DNA of 64,000 bases from Lachnospiraceae bacterium (GCA_017627275.1 JAGAHC010000056.1:1-64000); one strand, 5' to 3'. Counted from the stretch's first letter, positions 18,195 through 27,654 are shown. Translations and numbers: made by a program. The notes: generated by a model not told the origin, from the sequence alone.

Positions 18195-19742
18195 ATGCTC
18201 TATACCATTATTGGAGTGATTCTGGCGCTTGCCGTTTCGATCCCCGCAACCTTCGTCATGACGTCCAACTATCGCAAGAAACAGATGGACTTAAAGATCG
18301 GAAATGCGGAAGAAAAGGCAAGAGCAATCATTGATGAGGCGCTGACCGTCGCGGAAGCCAAAAAGCGGGAAGCCCTGCTGGAAGTCAAGGAAGAATCGAT
18401 CAAGACCAGGAACGACCTGGAAAAGGAGATTCGTGACAGAAGAAACGAGGTGCAGCGCAACGAGCGCCGCGTGCAGCAGAAGGAAGAAGCCATCGACCGC
18501 AAGACCGATGCTTTGGAACGCAAGGAACAGAGCCTTTCATCAAAGGAAGAATCACTTCGTAAACAGAAAGAAGAAGTGACACGGTTAACAGCAGAGCGCA
18601 TACAGGAACTGGAACGAATTTCCGGATTGACCTCTGAACAGGCAAAAGAATACCTGTTAAAGACCCTGGAAGAAGATGTAAGACATGATTCGGCGGTGAT
18701 GATCAAGGAGATCGAAGCCCAGGCCAAAGAAGAGGCGGACAAGAAAGCCAGAGAATACGTCATCGGCGCAATCCAGCGCTGCGCTGCAGAACATGTGGCG
18801 GAATCGACGATCTCGGTGGTCCAGCTTCCCAGTGACGATATGAAAGGTCGTATCATCGGCCGCGAAGGACGCAATATCCGTACACTGGAGACGATGACCG
18901 GCGTGGATCTCATCATCGACGACACACCGGAGGCGGTGGTAATCTCCGGTTTTGATCCGGTCCGCAGAGAGGTTGCGCGCATCGCGCTTGAAAAACTCAT
19001 TGTGGACGGCCGTATCCATCCGGCCCGGATCGAGGAAATGGTCGAAAAGGCACAGAAGGAAGTAGATGCCAAGATCAAAGAGGAAGGCGAAGCGGCCACC
19101 CTGGAAGTGGGCGTGCACGGGATCCATCCCGAGCTGGTCAGACTTCTTGGCAGAATGCGGTATCGCACCAGCTACGGACAGAATGTCCTGAAGCACTCCA
19201 TCGAGGTCGCCCTTTTATCGGGGATCCTCGCCGGAGAACTCGGACTCGATGTCCGGATGGCCAAACGTGCGGGCCTTCTGCATGACATCGGCAAGGCCGT
19301 CGACCACGACATGGAAGGATCTCACGTACAGCTCGGTGCGGAACTTTGCAGAAAATACAAAGAATCGCCGATCGTCATCAACGCGGTCGAATCGCACCAC
19401 GGCGACGTGGAACCCACCAACCTCATTTCCTGCATCGTGCAGGCAGCGGATACCATCTCCGCAGCCAGACCCGGTGCGAGACGTGAGACGCTTGAGACCT
19501 ATACCACCAGGCTCAATCAATTGGAAGAAATCACAAACAGCTTTAAAGGGGTCAGTAATTCTTATGCTATTCAGGCGGGCAGAGAAGTTCGTGTTATGGT
19601 AGTTCCTGAACAGATTACCGATGCGGATATGGTACTGTTAGCCAGGGATATCTCCAAGAAGATCGAAGGAGAAATGGAATATCCCGGACAGATCAAAGTC
19701 AGCGTAATCAGAGAGTCGAGAGTGACCGATTACGCAAAGTAA
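18195..19742 (+). CDS. rny: Ribonuclease Y
   Basis: Membrane-bound endoribonuclease that starts mRNA decay in Gram-positive bacteria. Start at [10 protein letters not shown], with AAGGAGGA upstream at proper spacing. The 515-residue protein has an N-terminal TM helix (3-25), a long charged coiled coil (about 35-190), a KH domain ([15 protein letters not shown]) and an HD domain with catalytic [10 protein letters not shown]. Length is typical. It has its own promoter and a strong terminator, so it is probably monocistronic. Confidence 0.96.
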   Translation: MLYTIIGVILALAVSIPATFVMTSNYRKKQMDLKIGNAEEKARAIIDEALTVAEAKKREALLEVKEESIKTRNDLEKEIRDRRNEVQRNERRVQQKEEAIDRKTDALERKEQSLSSKEESLRKQKEEVTRLTAERIQELERISGLTSEQAKEYLLKTLEEDVRHDSAVMIKEIEAQAKEEADKKAREYVIGAIQRCAAEHVAESTISVVQLPSDDMKGRIIGREGRNIRTLETMTGVDLIIDDTPEAVVISGFDPVRREVARIALEKLIVDGRIHPARIEEMVEKAQKEVDAKIKEEGEAATLEVGVHGIHPELVRLLGRMRYRTSYGQNVLKHSIEVALLSGILAGELGLDVRMAKRAGLLHDIGKAVDHDMEGSHVQLGAELCRKYKESPIVINAVESHHGDVEPTNLISCIVQAADTISAARPGARRETLETYTTRLNQLEEITNSFKGVSNSYAIQAGREVRVMVVPEQITDADMVLLARDISKKIEGEMEYPGQIKVSVIRESRVTDYAK

Positions 19743-19752
19743 GGATTCAAAG

Positions 19753-19789
19753 AAAGCCACCGTGCAATTGTTTTGTACGGTGGCTTTTT
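19753..19789 (+). terminator. Terminator of rny
   Basis: A 14-bp stem with one G-U pair (AAAGCCACCGT / ACGGTGGCTTT at its base), seven-base loop and five T, ten bases after the stop. Confidence 0.9.
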
Positions 19790-19793
19790 CGTG

Positions 19794-19867
19794 GAAGGAA
19801 CCACTATCCCTGAGGAAACTGGTCCCTGTACTGCGGGACCAGTTTCCTCAGGGATAGTGGTTCCTTC
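19794..19867. repeat. 33-bp perfect inverted repeat (hairpin element)
   Basis: Arms 19794-19826 and 19835-19867 are perfectly complementary over 33 bases, with loop TGTACTGC. The outer part reads GGAACCACTATCC and its complement. It lies between the rny terminator and the Xer-like gene and is not followed by a T-tract. The outer GGAACCACT is shared with the hairpin after gpmA (33577-33609), so it may belong to a dispersed repeat family. It ends 20 bases before the next start codon. Confidence 0.85.
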
Positions 19868-19887
19868 ATTTGTGGTAGAATAGAAAA

Positions 19888-20754
19888 ATGCAGACAGATA
19901 CCGGGTGGATCGAGGCGTTCCTTTCGGCGCCGGAAAAAAGCATGCATACCAAAAAGGCCTATCAGAAGGAACTGAGGGACTTATATTCGTATGCGAAAAA
20001 ACGGGAAGTGCAAAGTGCGCAGGACATGCGCGCTTCTTTTTTTGAAAAGCTTTCCGAGGACCTCCCGACGATCAGGGCCTCCCGAAGCGCCGCAGCGCGG
20101 TTCGTCAGTGCCGTGCACAGTTACTTCTCTTTTCTGCAGGAAACGGGCAGGATTCCGACCAATGCGGCGGACTTCCTTTCGATCCCTTCCGTCTACCCGA
20201 AACCAAAAACTCCCGAGATCCTAACAAAAGCAGAGATCGAGTCGCTCCTTACGGCGCCGCAGGGTGACTCCATGACGGCACGGCGCGACAGGGCGATCCT
20301 TACGCTGTTATATGCGGCGGGGCTTCGCGCGTCGGAAGTCATTTCGACGCGCGTGGAGGACGCAGATCTGCAGGCCGGCATGATACAGGTAAAAGGCCGC
20401 CTCATTCCGTTTGACCGGGAGACGAGAAAAGCGCTCGTAGCTTGGCTCCTTACAAGAAAAGAGTTGACTGCCGATCCGGAAGGGCCCTTGTTCCTAAGCC
20501 GGGCGGGAAAGCCCCTGTCGCGGCAGAGCGTCTGGAATATCATCCGGAAATATGCAAAAGAAGCAGGCCTTACGGATAAGGGGAATGCCCGCACGCTGCG
20601 CAGGAGCCTGACCTTTCATCTGATGAGGCAGGGAGCAGAAGAGGAGACGGTCAAAGAGCTCCTCGGCCTGAAAAGCACTGCCGCATATGCCGGCTATCGC
20701 AACCGCGAAAAGGAGCGGATGCGCAAAGCACAAAAAAAGGCGCGAAAGGCCTGA
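19888..20754 (+). CDS. Tyrosine recombinase-like protein with degenerate active site
   Basis: A 288-residue XerC/XerD-like protein. The SAM-like N-terminal domain is at about 1-100 and the catalytic domain at 105-280. Arg-I is kept in AAGLRASEVI and the nucleophile Tyr seems kept in AAYAGYRNRE. However, the usual HxLRH block reads RTLRRS and the LLGH motif reads LLGL, so two His positions are lost by my manual alignment. The GKGxKxR beta-hairpin is also short. It may be an inactive or repurposed recombinase rather than the true Xer. The ribosome site is weak (TAGAATAG). A long hairpin lies just upstream. Confidence 0.75.
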   Translation: MQTDTGWIEAFLSAPEKSMHTKKAYQKELRDLYSYAKKREVQSAQDMRASFFEKLSEDLPTIRASRSAAARFVSAVHSYFSFLQETGRIPTNAADFLSIPSVYPKPKTPEILTKAEIESLLTAPQGDSMTARRDRAILTLLYAAGLRASEVISTRVEDADLQAGMIQVKGRLIPFDRETRKALVAWLLTRKELTADPEGPLFLSRAGKPLSRQSVWNIIRKYAKEAGLTDKGNARTLRRSLTFHLMRQGAEEETVKELLGLKSTAAYAGYRNREKERMRKAQKKARKA

Positions 20755-20771
20755 CACAGGCCTTCCTATGG

Positions 20772-20777
20772 TATAAT
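20772..20777 (+). promoter_or_regulatory. Candidate -10 box for glgA
   Basis: TATAAT 42 bases before the glgA start. The nearest -35-like hexamer, CTGACA, is at 15 bases, which is short. A small hairpin (AAGGCCT / AGGCCTT, 20746-20764) overlaps the end of the preceding gene and this spacer. Confidence 0.5.
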
Positions 20778-20818
20778 AATAGGAACTGTCATACTGAAGA
20801 AAAAGAAGGGATACGGAA

Positions 20819-22267
20819 TTGAAAAAAATACTCTTTGCAGCCTCTGAAGCGGTCCCCTTTATCAAGTCGGGCGGACTGGCGGATGTCGTAGGCTCTCTTC
20901 CGAAAGCGCTGGACAGCCAGTACTATGATGTGCGCGTCATTCTCCCCAAATATGCCTGCATGAAGCAGGAGATCAAGGACAAGATGGAGTTTGTCCTGAA
21001 TTTCTATATGGATTTTGACTGGCAGCAGATGTATGTCGGGGTCCTGAAGGCAGAAGACCGCGGGATCACATACTATTTCATCGACAATGAATCGCTGTTT
21101 TCAACGGAAACCATCTATACCGGCGATGCTCTGTTTGAGATCAAACGGTTCGCGTTCTTCTCCAAGGCGGTGCTGAGCGCGCTGCCGCTCATCGACTTCC
21201 AGCCGGATATCATCCACTGTCATGACTGGCAGACCGGACTGATCCCGGTGTACCTGAAAGAGCGCTTTCAGGGCGATCTGTTCTTCCATGACGTGAAGAC
21301 GGTCATGACCATCCACAACCTGAAGTTCCAGGGAAGATGGAACGTGCAGGAAGTGGAAGACATTACCGGCCTTTCCGGATACTTCTTCACGCCGGACAAA
21401 CTGGAATTCAACAAGGACGCCAACCTCTTAAAGGGCGGCCTCGTCTATGCCGATGCCATCACCACGGTTTCGCCGACGTATGCCGAAGAGATCAAGACCT
21501 CCTTCTACGGGGAAGGGCTCGAAGGCCTGATGAACGCAAGAAGCGGAGATCTCCGCGGGATCCTGAACGGCATCGACTACGAAGAATTCGATCCGGCAAA
21601 CGATCCGCTCATCGCCTATCCCTACAGCATTCAGAATTTCCGTAAGGTGAAGGTAAAGAACAAACTGGCCCTGCAGAAAAAGCTGGGGCTCGTGGAAGAC
21701 GAAAAGTGCTTCCTGGTGGGGATCGTATCCCGCCTGACAGACCAGAAGGGCTTTGATCTGATCGCGCACGTGCTGGAAGAGATCCTTTCGACCGACGCCA
21801 TCCAGGTGGTGGTCCTCGGCACGGGGGAAGAGCGCTACGAAAACATGTTCCGCTATTTTGACTGGAAGTATCATGAAAAGCTTTCGGCCAACATCACCTA
21901 TGACAACACGCTTTCCCACATGATCTATGCCGGCGCGGACGCCTTCCTTATGCCGTCCCTTTTCGAACCATGCGGGCTGGCGCAGCTCATGAGCCTGCGC
22001 TACGGGACCCTGCCGATCGTCCGGGAGACCGGCGGCTTAAAAGACACGGTCAAACCGTATAACAAGTTCGAAGGAACCGGCACGGGATTCTCCTTTGCCA
22101 ACTACAATGCCCACGAGATGATGCGGACCATCCGTTACGCGGAGCAGATCTATTACGATAAAAAACGGGAGTGGAACAAGATCGTCGAGCATGCGATGAG
22201 CGAAAACTTCTCCTGGGATGTGTCTGCAAAGCAGTATCAACTCATGTATGACTGGCTCATCGGATAG
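20819..22267 (+). CDS. glgA: Glycogen synthase
   Basis: GT5 family ADP-glucose:glucan 4-glucosyltransferase. The 482-residue protein starts at TTG. It has the KSGGLADVVGSLPKAL motif at about residue 15, HCHDWQTGLIPVYL in the N-terminal Rossmann domain, and SLFEPCGLAQLMSLRYG in the C-terminal domain, all typical. No glgB, glgC, glgD or glgP is nearby; glycogen genes are usually grouped, so glgA is alone here. The next gene overlaps its 3' end by 20 bases. Confidence 0.95.
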   Translation: MKKILFAASEAVPFIKSGGLADVVGSLPKALDSQYYDVRVILPKYACMKQEIKDKMEFVLNFYMDFDWQQMYVGVLKAEDRGITYYFIDNESLFSTETIYTGDALFEIKRFAFFSKAVLSALPLIDFQPDIIHCHDWQTGLIPVYLKERFQGDLFFHDVKTVMTIHNLKFQGRWNVQEVEDITGLSGYFFTPDKLEFNKDANLLKGGLVYADAITTVSPTYAEEIKTSFYGEGLEGLMNARSGDLRGILNGIDYEEFDPANDPLIAYPYSIQNFRKVKVKNKLALQKKLGLVEDEKCFLVGIVSRLTDQKGFDLIAHVLEEILSTDAIQVVVLGTGEERYENMFRYFDWKYHEKLSANITYDNTLSHMIYAGADAFLMPSLFEPCGLAQLMSLRYGTLPIVRETGGLKDTVKPYNKFEGTGTGFSFANYNAHEMMRTIRYAEQIYYDKKREWNKIVEHAMSENFSWDVSAKQYQLMYDWLIG

Positions 22268-23909
22268 CAGAAAAGGACTTATATACCAGGCCGGCATTCT
22301 GGCAGGCGCGAGCATCCTTGTCAGGGTGATCGGCCTGCTTTATCGCGCGCCGCTGACCGCCATCATCGGAGATGAGGGGAACGGCTATTACAACATGGCC
22401 TATAACATCTATACGATCGTTCTTCTGATCTCTTCCTACTCTGTCCCTTCCGCCATCTCCAAGGTCATGGCTTCCAAACTGGCACTCGGAGAAGTAAGAA
22501 ACGCGCAGCGCGTTTTTCACTGCGCACTGCTGTATGCACTGGCAGCCGGCATCATCGCCAGTTTGTTTTTGTTTTTCGGAGCGGGGGCGCTGGTTTCTCC
22601 CGGCGCCGTGAGCGTCCTGCGTATCTTTGCACCGACGGTCTTTATCTTCGGGATCCTCGGCGTCTTGCGGGGATACTTTCAGGCGCACGGCTCCATGGTC
22701 CAGACATCCGTCTCCCAGATCCTGGAACAGCTGATGAACGCCGTGATGTCCATCGTGGCGGCCTACGGTCTGATCTACGTGGCATCCGGAAAAGACCCTA
22801 CGACGCAGGCGAGGTTCGGTGCCATGGGAAGCGCACTGGGAACCGGAAGCGGTGTCGTCATTGCGCTTTTGTACACCGGCTGGTGCTATTACAACGCACA
22901 GGGCGCCCTGCGAAAGGACCTTGCCCGCGACAGGAGCCTGCCGGAACCGTTTTCTTCTACGATGAAGGAAACGATCCTTTCCATCACGCCGTTTATCTTA
23001 AGCAGTTTTATTCTGAATCTCACGACCTCCCTGAACCAGACGATCTATGTAAAGACACTGATCGAGGGAAGGAGCCTGCCGGAAGTCGACATCACGACGC
23101 AGTACGGGATCTTTTCCACCAAGGCCGTCGTCATTACGAACATCCCCATTTCGATCGCGACGGCGGTCTCGGCAGCCATCATTCCGAGCATCGCCGCTTC
23201 CTTTGCCAGACGCGACATGGCGCTGACAAGAAGCAGAGCGTCGTCGGTACTGAGGATGACGACCCTCATTGCCATGCCCTGCATGGCGGGACTGATCGCC
23301 CTCGCGTGGCCGATCACATTGCTGCTGTTCCCGCAGCAGGCCTCTCTGGACATGGCCTCGATCCTCCTTGCGCTGCTGTCCATTACCGTGCTGTTTTATT
23401 CGGTCTCCACCGTCACGAATGCCATCCTTCAGTCCGTCGGAAAAATTCAGATGCCGCTCATCAGCGCTTCGATCGCGCTCGTGATCCAGACGATCCTTCT
23501 GATCGTTCTGCTGCGCGGCACCGATATGGGCGTCTACGCGCTGGTACTGGTCAGCGTGTTGTACTCCGTGCTGATCTTTGTCATGAACGAGTGGTTTTTG
23601 CATCGCTACATTTCGCTGAGGACCAATGTGCTGGATATGTATATCAAACCCTTTGTGGGCTCCGGCCTCATGGGCTTCTGCACGACCGCCCTCTATGCGC
23701 TGTTGTATACGCTTTTGCGGATCGGCGGCATGGAGAGCATGTACAGACGCAACCTCATTGCCATCGGCCCCTCCATCTTGTTTGCGGTCGTGTTTTACCT
23801 GTTCATCATGATCCGCATGGGCGCCGTCACGGATGACGACGTGCTTGCCGTTCCCGGCGGGGGAAGGATTTTGCGGCTGTTGTACAGGCTTCGGTTTTTT
23901 AAAAGATAA
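22248..23909 (+). CDS. SpoVB/MurJ-like flippase (polysaccharide biosynthesis MOP family)
   Basis: A polytopic membrane protein of about 553 residues with about 14 predicted TM helices. The N-terminal block GLIYQAGILAGASILVRVIGLLYR is the family hallmark of SpoVB/YtgP-type MOP transporters, which move lipid-linked cell-wall precursors across the membrane. I set the start at MTGSSDSRKG, overlapping glgA; no clear ribosome site is visible, so the start is uncertain. Whether it is the vegetative lipid II flippase (MurJ/YtgP) or a sporulation member (SpoVB) cannot be settled here. Confidence 0.85.
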   Translation: MTGSSDSRKGLIYQAGILAGASILVRVIGLLYRAPLTAIIGDEGNGYYNMAYNIYTIVLLISSYSVPSAISKVMASKLALGEVRNAQRVFHCALLYALAAGIIASLFLFFGAGALVSPGAVSVLRIFAPTVFIFGILGVLRGYFQAHGSMVQTSVSQILEQLMNAVMSIVAAYGLIYVASGKDPTTQARFGAMGSALGTGSGVVIALLYTGWCYYNAQGALRKDLARDRSLPEPFSSTMKETILSITPFILSSFILNLTTSLNQTIYVKTLIEGRSLPEVDITTQYGIFSTKAVVITNIPISIATAVSAAIIPSIAASFARRDMALTRSRASSVLRMTTLIAMPCMAGLIALAWPITLLLFPQQASLDMASILLALLSITVLFYSVSTVTNAILQSVGKIQMPLISASIALVIQTILLIVLLRGTDMGVYALVLVSVLYSVLIFVMNEWFLHRYISLRTNVLDMYIKPFVGSGLMGFCTTALYALLYTLLRIGGMESMYRRNLIAIGPSILFAVVFYLFIMIRMGAVTDDDVLAVPGGGRILRLLYRLRFFKR

Positions 23910-23923
23910 GGACGAAAAGGCGG

Positions 23924-25672
23924 ATGTTTGACGGCGTAACAATCGCAGCGCTTGCAAGAGAACTCCATACTTTGCTGCAGGAAGGGCGTATCCAGAAGAT
24001 CGCGCAGACGGAAAAGGACGAACTGATCCTGACGGTGCGTAATGCGGAGAACGGTATGCACCGCGTCTATCTGTCGGCCAATGCCTCGCTCCCTCTTTGC
24101 TACCTGACAGAAAAAAACAAACCGGCACCGCCTACGGCGCCGGCCTTTTGCATGCTTTTGCGCAAGCACCTGCAGAATGGAAGGATCACGGCGGTGGACA
24201 CGCCGGGGCTCGAGCGCATCCTTCGCTTTCATGTCGAGCACCGGAACGAGATGGGAGATCTCGTGACACACATACTTGTTATCGAGCTGATGGGGAAGCA
24301 TTCCAATATCATCCTGCTGGAAGGCGATCAGATCGTGGATGCGATCAAGCGGGTCTCTTCCATGACGAGTTCCGTGCGGGAGGTCCTGCCGGGCAGGGAT
24401 TATTTTGTTCCGGAGACGCAGGGGAAAGAAGATCCGCTTTCTGAATCGGGAGAATCTTTTTTGCAGAAACTGTCCGCTTCGGAAGCGGCGCCGGCAGGAT
24501 TCCTGCAGGCATCGTACCGCGGGATCTCTTCGGAGATCGCAGAGGAGATCTGCGCACGCGCGAAAGTCACTGAAGAAAGTGTAAAGGAGCTGTCCGAAGA
24601 AAAGAGAGAGGCTCTGCAAGGCGCTTTCTTCGGATTGATGGAAGACATCCGGGAGGGACGCTTTGCACCGGCGATCTATTATGATCCGGAGCCTGCCCAT
24701 TACAGCGCGGTTCCGATGCAGGTGTTTGCGGAACTGAAGAAAAAGGAGTTTCCTTCGATCAGCCGGCTTCTGGAATCCTACTATGAGGAGAAGAGCGCTT
24801 CCACTAGGATCCGGCAGAAGTCCCAGGATCTGCGAAAGGTCGTACAGACCATCCTCGAGAGAAATGTCCACAAATATGATCTGCAGGCAAAGCAGCTTTC
24901 GGATACCGATAAGAAGGAACGCTTCCGCAAATACGGAGAACTCTTAAAGGCGTATGCCTACAGCATCCCGCAGGGGGCAAAGGAAGCGGAAGTAGAAGAT
25001 TATGAGACCGGTGAAACGATCCGGATCGCGTTGGATGAGACGCTTTCTCCCATGGAGAATGCCAACCGCTTTTTTGACCGCTATACCAAACTCAAACGCA
25101 CGAAAGAGGCGCTCATCCCGCTGATGGAAGAGGGCGGAAGAAAGATCGAACAGCTTCGCGGCATTCAGATGGCGTTGTCGATCGCAGAGACGGAAGGAGA
25201 TCTTGCGGAGATCAGAGAGGAACTCTATGAAGGCGGCTTTGTCAAAAAGAATCCGCTGAAAGCAGGCACCAAGGTTCGAAAAGAAAAGGGCACCCCCTTG
25301 CACTTTGTGACGACGGACGGGTACGATGTGTACGTAGGCAAAAACAATACGCAGAACGACCACCTGACTTTTCACTTCGCGATGCCGGACGATATCTGGT
25401 TCCACGCCAACGATATGCCGGGATCGCATGTCATCTTAAGGGCAAACGGAAAACCCATGGAAGAGATCCCCGACCGGGTTTTCGAAGAGGCTGCGTCGCT
25501 TGCCGCCTACTACTCGAGCGGAAAGAGCGACGGAAAGGTGGAGATCGACTACGCTTACCGGAAAGAGATCAAAAAGCCCCCCGGCGCAGCGCCCGGGTAT
25601 GTGATCTACCACACCAATTATTCACTGCTTGCGAAGGCTTCCTTAAACGGCCTGCAGCCGGCAGAATCATAA
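23924..25672 (+). CDS. rqcH: Ribosome quality control protein RqcH (NFACT family)
   Basis: RqcH binds stalled 50S subunits and adds poly-Ala tails to nascent chains; older names are FbpA or fibronectin-binding protein. The 582-residue protein has NFACT-N (from MFDGVTIAALAREL), a helical coiled-coil middle (about 260-430), and the C-terminal NFACT-R domain (DDIWFHANDMPGSHVIL). Near residue 100 the sequence reads LERILRF, where the family often has a DR pair, so Asp appears replaced by Glu. It follows the flippase by 14 bases. Confidence 0.93.
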   Translation: MFDGVTIAALARELHTLLQEGRIQKIAQTEKDELILTVRNAENGMHRVYLSANASLPLCYLTEKNKPAPPTAPAFCMLLRKHLQNGRITAVDTPGLERILRFHVEHRNEMGDLVTHILVIELMGKHSNIILLEGDQIVDAIKRVSSMTSSVREVLPGRDYFVPETQGKEDPLSESGESFLQKLSASEAAPAGFLQASYRGISSEIAEEICARAKVTEESVKELSEEKREALQGAFFGLMEDIREGRFAPAIYYDPEPAHYSAVPMQVFAELKKKEFPSISRLLESYYEEKSASTRIRQKSQDLRKVVQTILERNVHKYDLQAKQLSDTDKKERFRKYGELLKAYAYSIPQGAKEAEVEDYETGETIRIALDETLSPMENANRFFDRYTKLKRTKEALIPLMEEGGRKIEQLRGIQMALSIAETEGDLAEIREELYEGGFVKKNPLKAGTKVRKEKGTPLHFVTTDGYDVYVGKNNTQNDHLTFHFAMPDDIWFHANDMPGSHVILRANGKPMEEIPDRVFEEAASLAAYYSSGKSDGKVEIDYAYRKEIKKPPGAAPGYVIYHTNYSLLAKASLNGLQPAES

Positions 25673-25690
25673 ACAGGACAGGAGAGAACA

Positions 25691-26569
25691 ATGATCAGAA
25701 GTATGACCGGCTACGGGATGGCCGAAGCGGCAAGAGAGAACTGCAAGATGACGGTGGAAATGAAGGCGGTCAACAACCGGTATCTGGATTTCAATATCCG
25801 TCTGCCGCGCGTTTTGAATCCGTTTGAAGCAAGGATCCGCTCGCTGTTAAAGCAGTACATGCAGCGCGGTAAGGTGGATGTCTATGTGAGCTACGAAGAC
25901 CTTTCGGAGTCTTCAGCCAGCGTCCTTTACCACAGGGAAGTGGCGGAACAGTATTATCGCCATCTGCATCAGATCGCCGAAGACTTCGGGCTGGAGAGCA
26001 AGATTTCCGTCACAACGCTGGCATCCTATCCGGACGTGTTAAAGATCGAGGAAGAGGAAAGAGACATCGAAGTGCTGTGGGAGCCGCTGCAGGAAGCGCT
26101 GTCGGCAGCAGCCGCGCAGTTCCTTGCGGCAAGAGAAAAAGAAGGAGAGTTTTTAAAGGACGACATCCTGAAAAAACTGACCGCGATGGAAGGAGACGTC
26201 GCTTTTATCGAAGAAAAAGCGCCGGAGATGGTGGAACGGTTCCGCGCCGGATTAAAGGAGAAGGTATCGGAACTCTTGCAGGAAAAGACGATGGACGAAG
26301 GCCGCATCATTCAGGAGGTCACCATCTATGCCGACAAGGTAAGCATTGACGAAGAGCTGGTCCGTCTAAAGAGTCATATCAAAGCCATGCGGGACATCCT
26401 GGGGGGAGATGAGAACGTCGGGCGCAAGATGGATTTTCTGGCACAGGAGATGAACCGGGAATCCAATACCATTCTCTCCAAATCGGATGACTTAAGCGTT
26501 TCGGACCATGCCATCGAATTAAAGACCAATGTCGAAAAGATCAGGGAACAGGTGCAGAATATCGAGTGA
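25691..26569 (+). CDS. YicC/YloC family endoribonuclease
   Basis: A 292-residue protein beginning MIRSMTGYGMAE, the invariant start of the YicC family, with a conserved C terminus (MDFLAQEMNRESNTILSKS). Family members have endoribonuclease activity on structured RNA. It follows rqcH by 18 bases with an AGGAGAGA ribosome site. In many Clostridia a small remA (DUF370) gene lies between yicC and gmk; here gmk follows directly. Confidence 0.94.
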   Translation: MIRSMTGYGMAEAARENCKMTVEMKAVNNRYLDFNIRLPRVLNPFEARIRSLLKQYMQRGKVDVYVSYEDLSESSASVLYHREVAEQYYRHLHQIAEDFGLESKISVTTLASYPDVLKIEEEERDIEVLWEPLQEALSAAAAQFLAAREKEGEFLKDDILKKLTAMEGDVAFIEEKAPEMVERFRAGLKEKVSELLQEKTMDEGRIIQEVTIYADKVSIDEELVRLKSHIKAMRDILGGDENVGRKMDFLAQEMNRESNTILSKSDDLSVSDHAIELKTNVEKIREQVQNIE

Positions 26570-26586
26570 TTCGAACGGGGGTGACC

Positions 26587-27243
26587 ATGGGAAGAGGAAA
26601 ACTGATCGTTGTATCCGGCTTTTCCGGAGCCGGCAAGGGCAGCATCATGCGGGAGCTTTTGAAAAACCATGACAATTATGTGTTGTCGATCTCTATGACG
26701 ACCAGAGCACCCAGAGAGGGAGAAGTACACGGCAGAGAGTATTTCTTCGTAGAGAGGGCCGCCTTCGAAGAAGCGATCGCACAGAACGGCCTGCTGGAAC
26801 ATGCCGAGTACATCGGGCATCTCTACGGAACTCCCCGCGCCTATGTGGAGGAACAGCTGAGAGAAGGAAAAAACGTGATGCTGGAGATCGATGTGCAGGG
26901 CGGCATGCAGATCCGGGAGAAGTTTCCGGATTCGATGCTCCTCTTCGTGGTCCCTCCTTCGGCAAAAGTCCTGAAGGAAAGGCTTCTTGGACGCAACACG
27001 GAGAACATCGAGCAGGTAAAACGACGTCTTCTGCGGGCGCTTGACGAGGCGCCGTATATGGAAGCCTATGATTATATTGTCGTCAATGACGATTTAGAAG
27101 CCTGTGTGGAAGAAGTGCATGCCGTGATCAGCGGGGAAAAAGCAATCCCGGAAAAGGATCCGGCCTTTATCGAAAGATTTCGCGATGACCTTCAAAAGAT
27201 GCTTCAAAAAGAGGGGCTCCTCCATTTGCCAACGGAGGAATAA
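26587..27243 (+). CDS. gmk: Guanylate kinase
   Basis: Converts GMP to GDP with ATP. The 218-residue protein has the P-loop GFSGAGKGS (about residues 11-19), the GMP-binding SMTTRAPREGEVHGREY segment and the LLEHAEYIGHLYGT block. Start is set at ATG 26587, preceded by a GGGGG stretch; a GTG at 26566 is in frame but overlaps yicC. The rpoZ promoter lies in its last codons. The gene order yicC-gmk-rpoZ is usual. Confidence 0.95.
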   Translation: MGRGKLIVVSGFSGAGKGSIMRELLKNHDNYVLSISMTTRAPREGEVHGREYFFVERAAFEEAIAQNGLLEHAEYIGHLYGTPRAYVEEQLREGKNVMLEIDVQGGMQIREKFPDSMLLFVVPPSAKVLKERLLGRNTENIEQVKRRLLRALDEAPYMEAYDYIVVNDDLEACVEEVHAVISGEKAIPEKDPAFIERFRDDLQKMLQKEGLLHLPTEE

Positions 27244-27254
27244 CCTGTTACAAT
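27226..27254 (+). promoter_or_regulatory. Promoter of rpoZ-rimO
   Basis: TTGCCA at 27226-27231, 17-base spacer, TACAAT at 27249-27254. It overlaps the end of gmk and lies about 38 bases before the rpoZ start. Confidence 0.65.
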
Positions 27255-27291
27255 AAATCGCTTGGTAAATCAAAAAAAGGAGATTGATATC

Positions 27292-27654
27292 ATGATTCAT
27301 CCTTCTTATGTAGATCTGATGAAGGTCGTAAACAAAGATGTGGAAGAGGGAGAAGCGCCCGTGATCAACAGCCGCTACTCCATCGTAATGGCGACGGCAA
27401 AGAGAGCGCGCCAGATCGTGGACGGCGATGAACCGCTCGTAGACAGTACGGAGAGCGAGAAGCCCTTATCTATCGCTGTGGACGAACTGAACGAAGGCAA
27501 GATCCGGATCCTTACGGAAGAAGAGCGCATTGCCGACGAAGAAAGAGTCAGAGCCGAGATCGAGGCGATGGAGGCTGAACGTGCGGCAGAAGCGCTGGCA
27601 AGAGCTGCCAAGGCACAGGATGAAGTACCGGGAGATGAAGACGACGAAGAGTAA
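27292..27654 (+). CDS. rpoZ: RNA polymerase omega subunit
   Basis: Small subunit that aids RNA polymerase assembly. Start at MIHPSYVDLM with AAAGGAGA upstream. The 120-residue protein contains the omega motif NSRYSIVMATAKRARQI (about 24-40), followed by an acidic, Ala/Glu-rich C-terminal tail longer than in the shortest omega proteins. The 3' end overlaps rimO by 20 bases. Confidence 0.93.
   Translation: MIHPSYVDLMKVVNKDVEEGEAPVINSRYSIVMATAKRARQIVDGDEPLVDSTESEKPLSIAVDELNEGKIRILTEEERIADEERVRAEIEAMEAERAAEALARAAKAQDEVPGDEDDEE

Noticed and set aside
22998..24128. Long open frame on the minus strand opposite the flippase and rqcH genes
   Set aside because: It mirrors strongly conserved plus-strand genes, has a composition rich in Arg, His and Gln typical of antisense shadows, and lacks a ribosome site.
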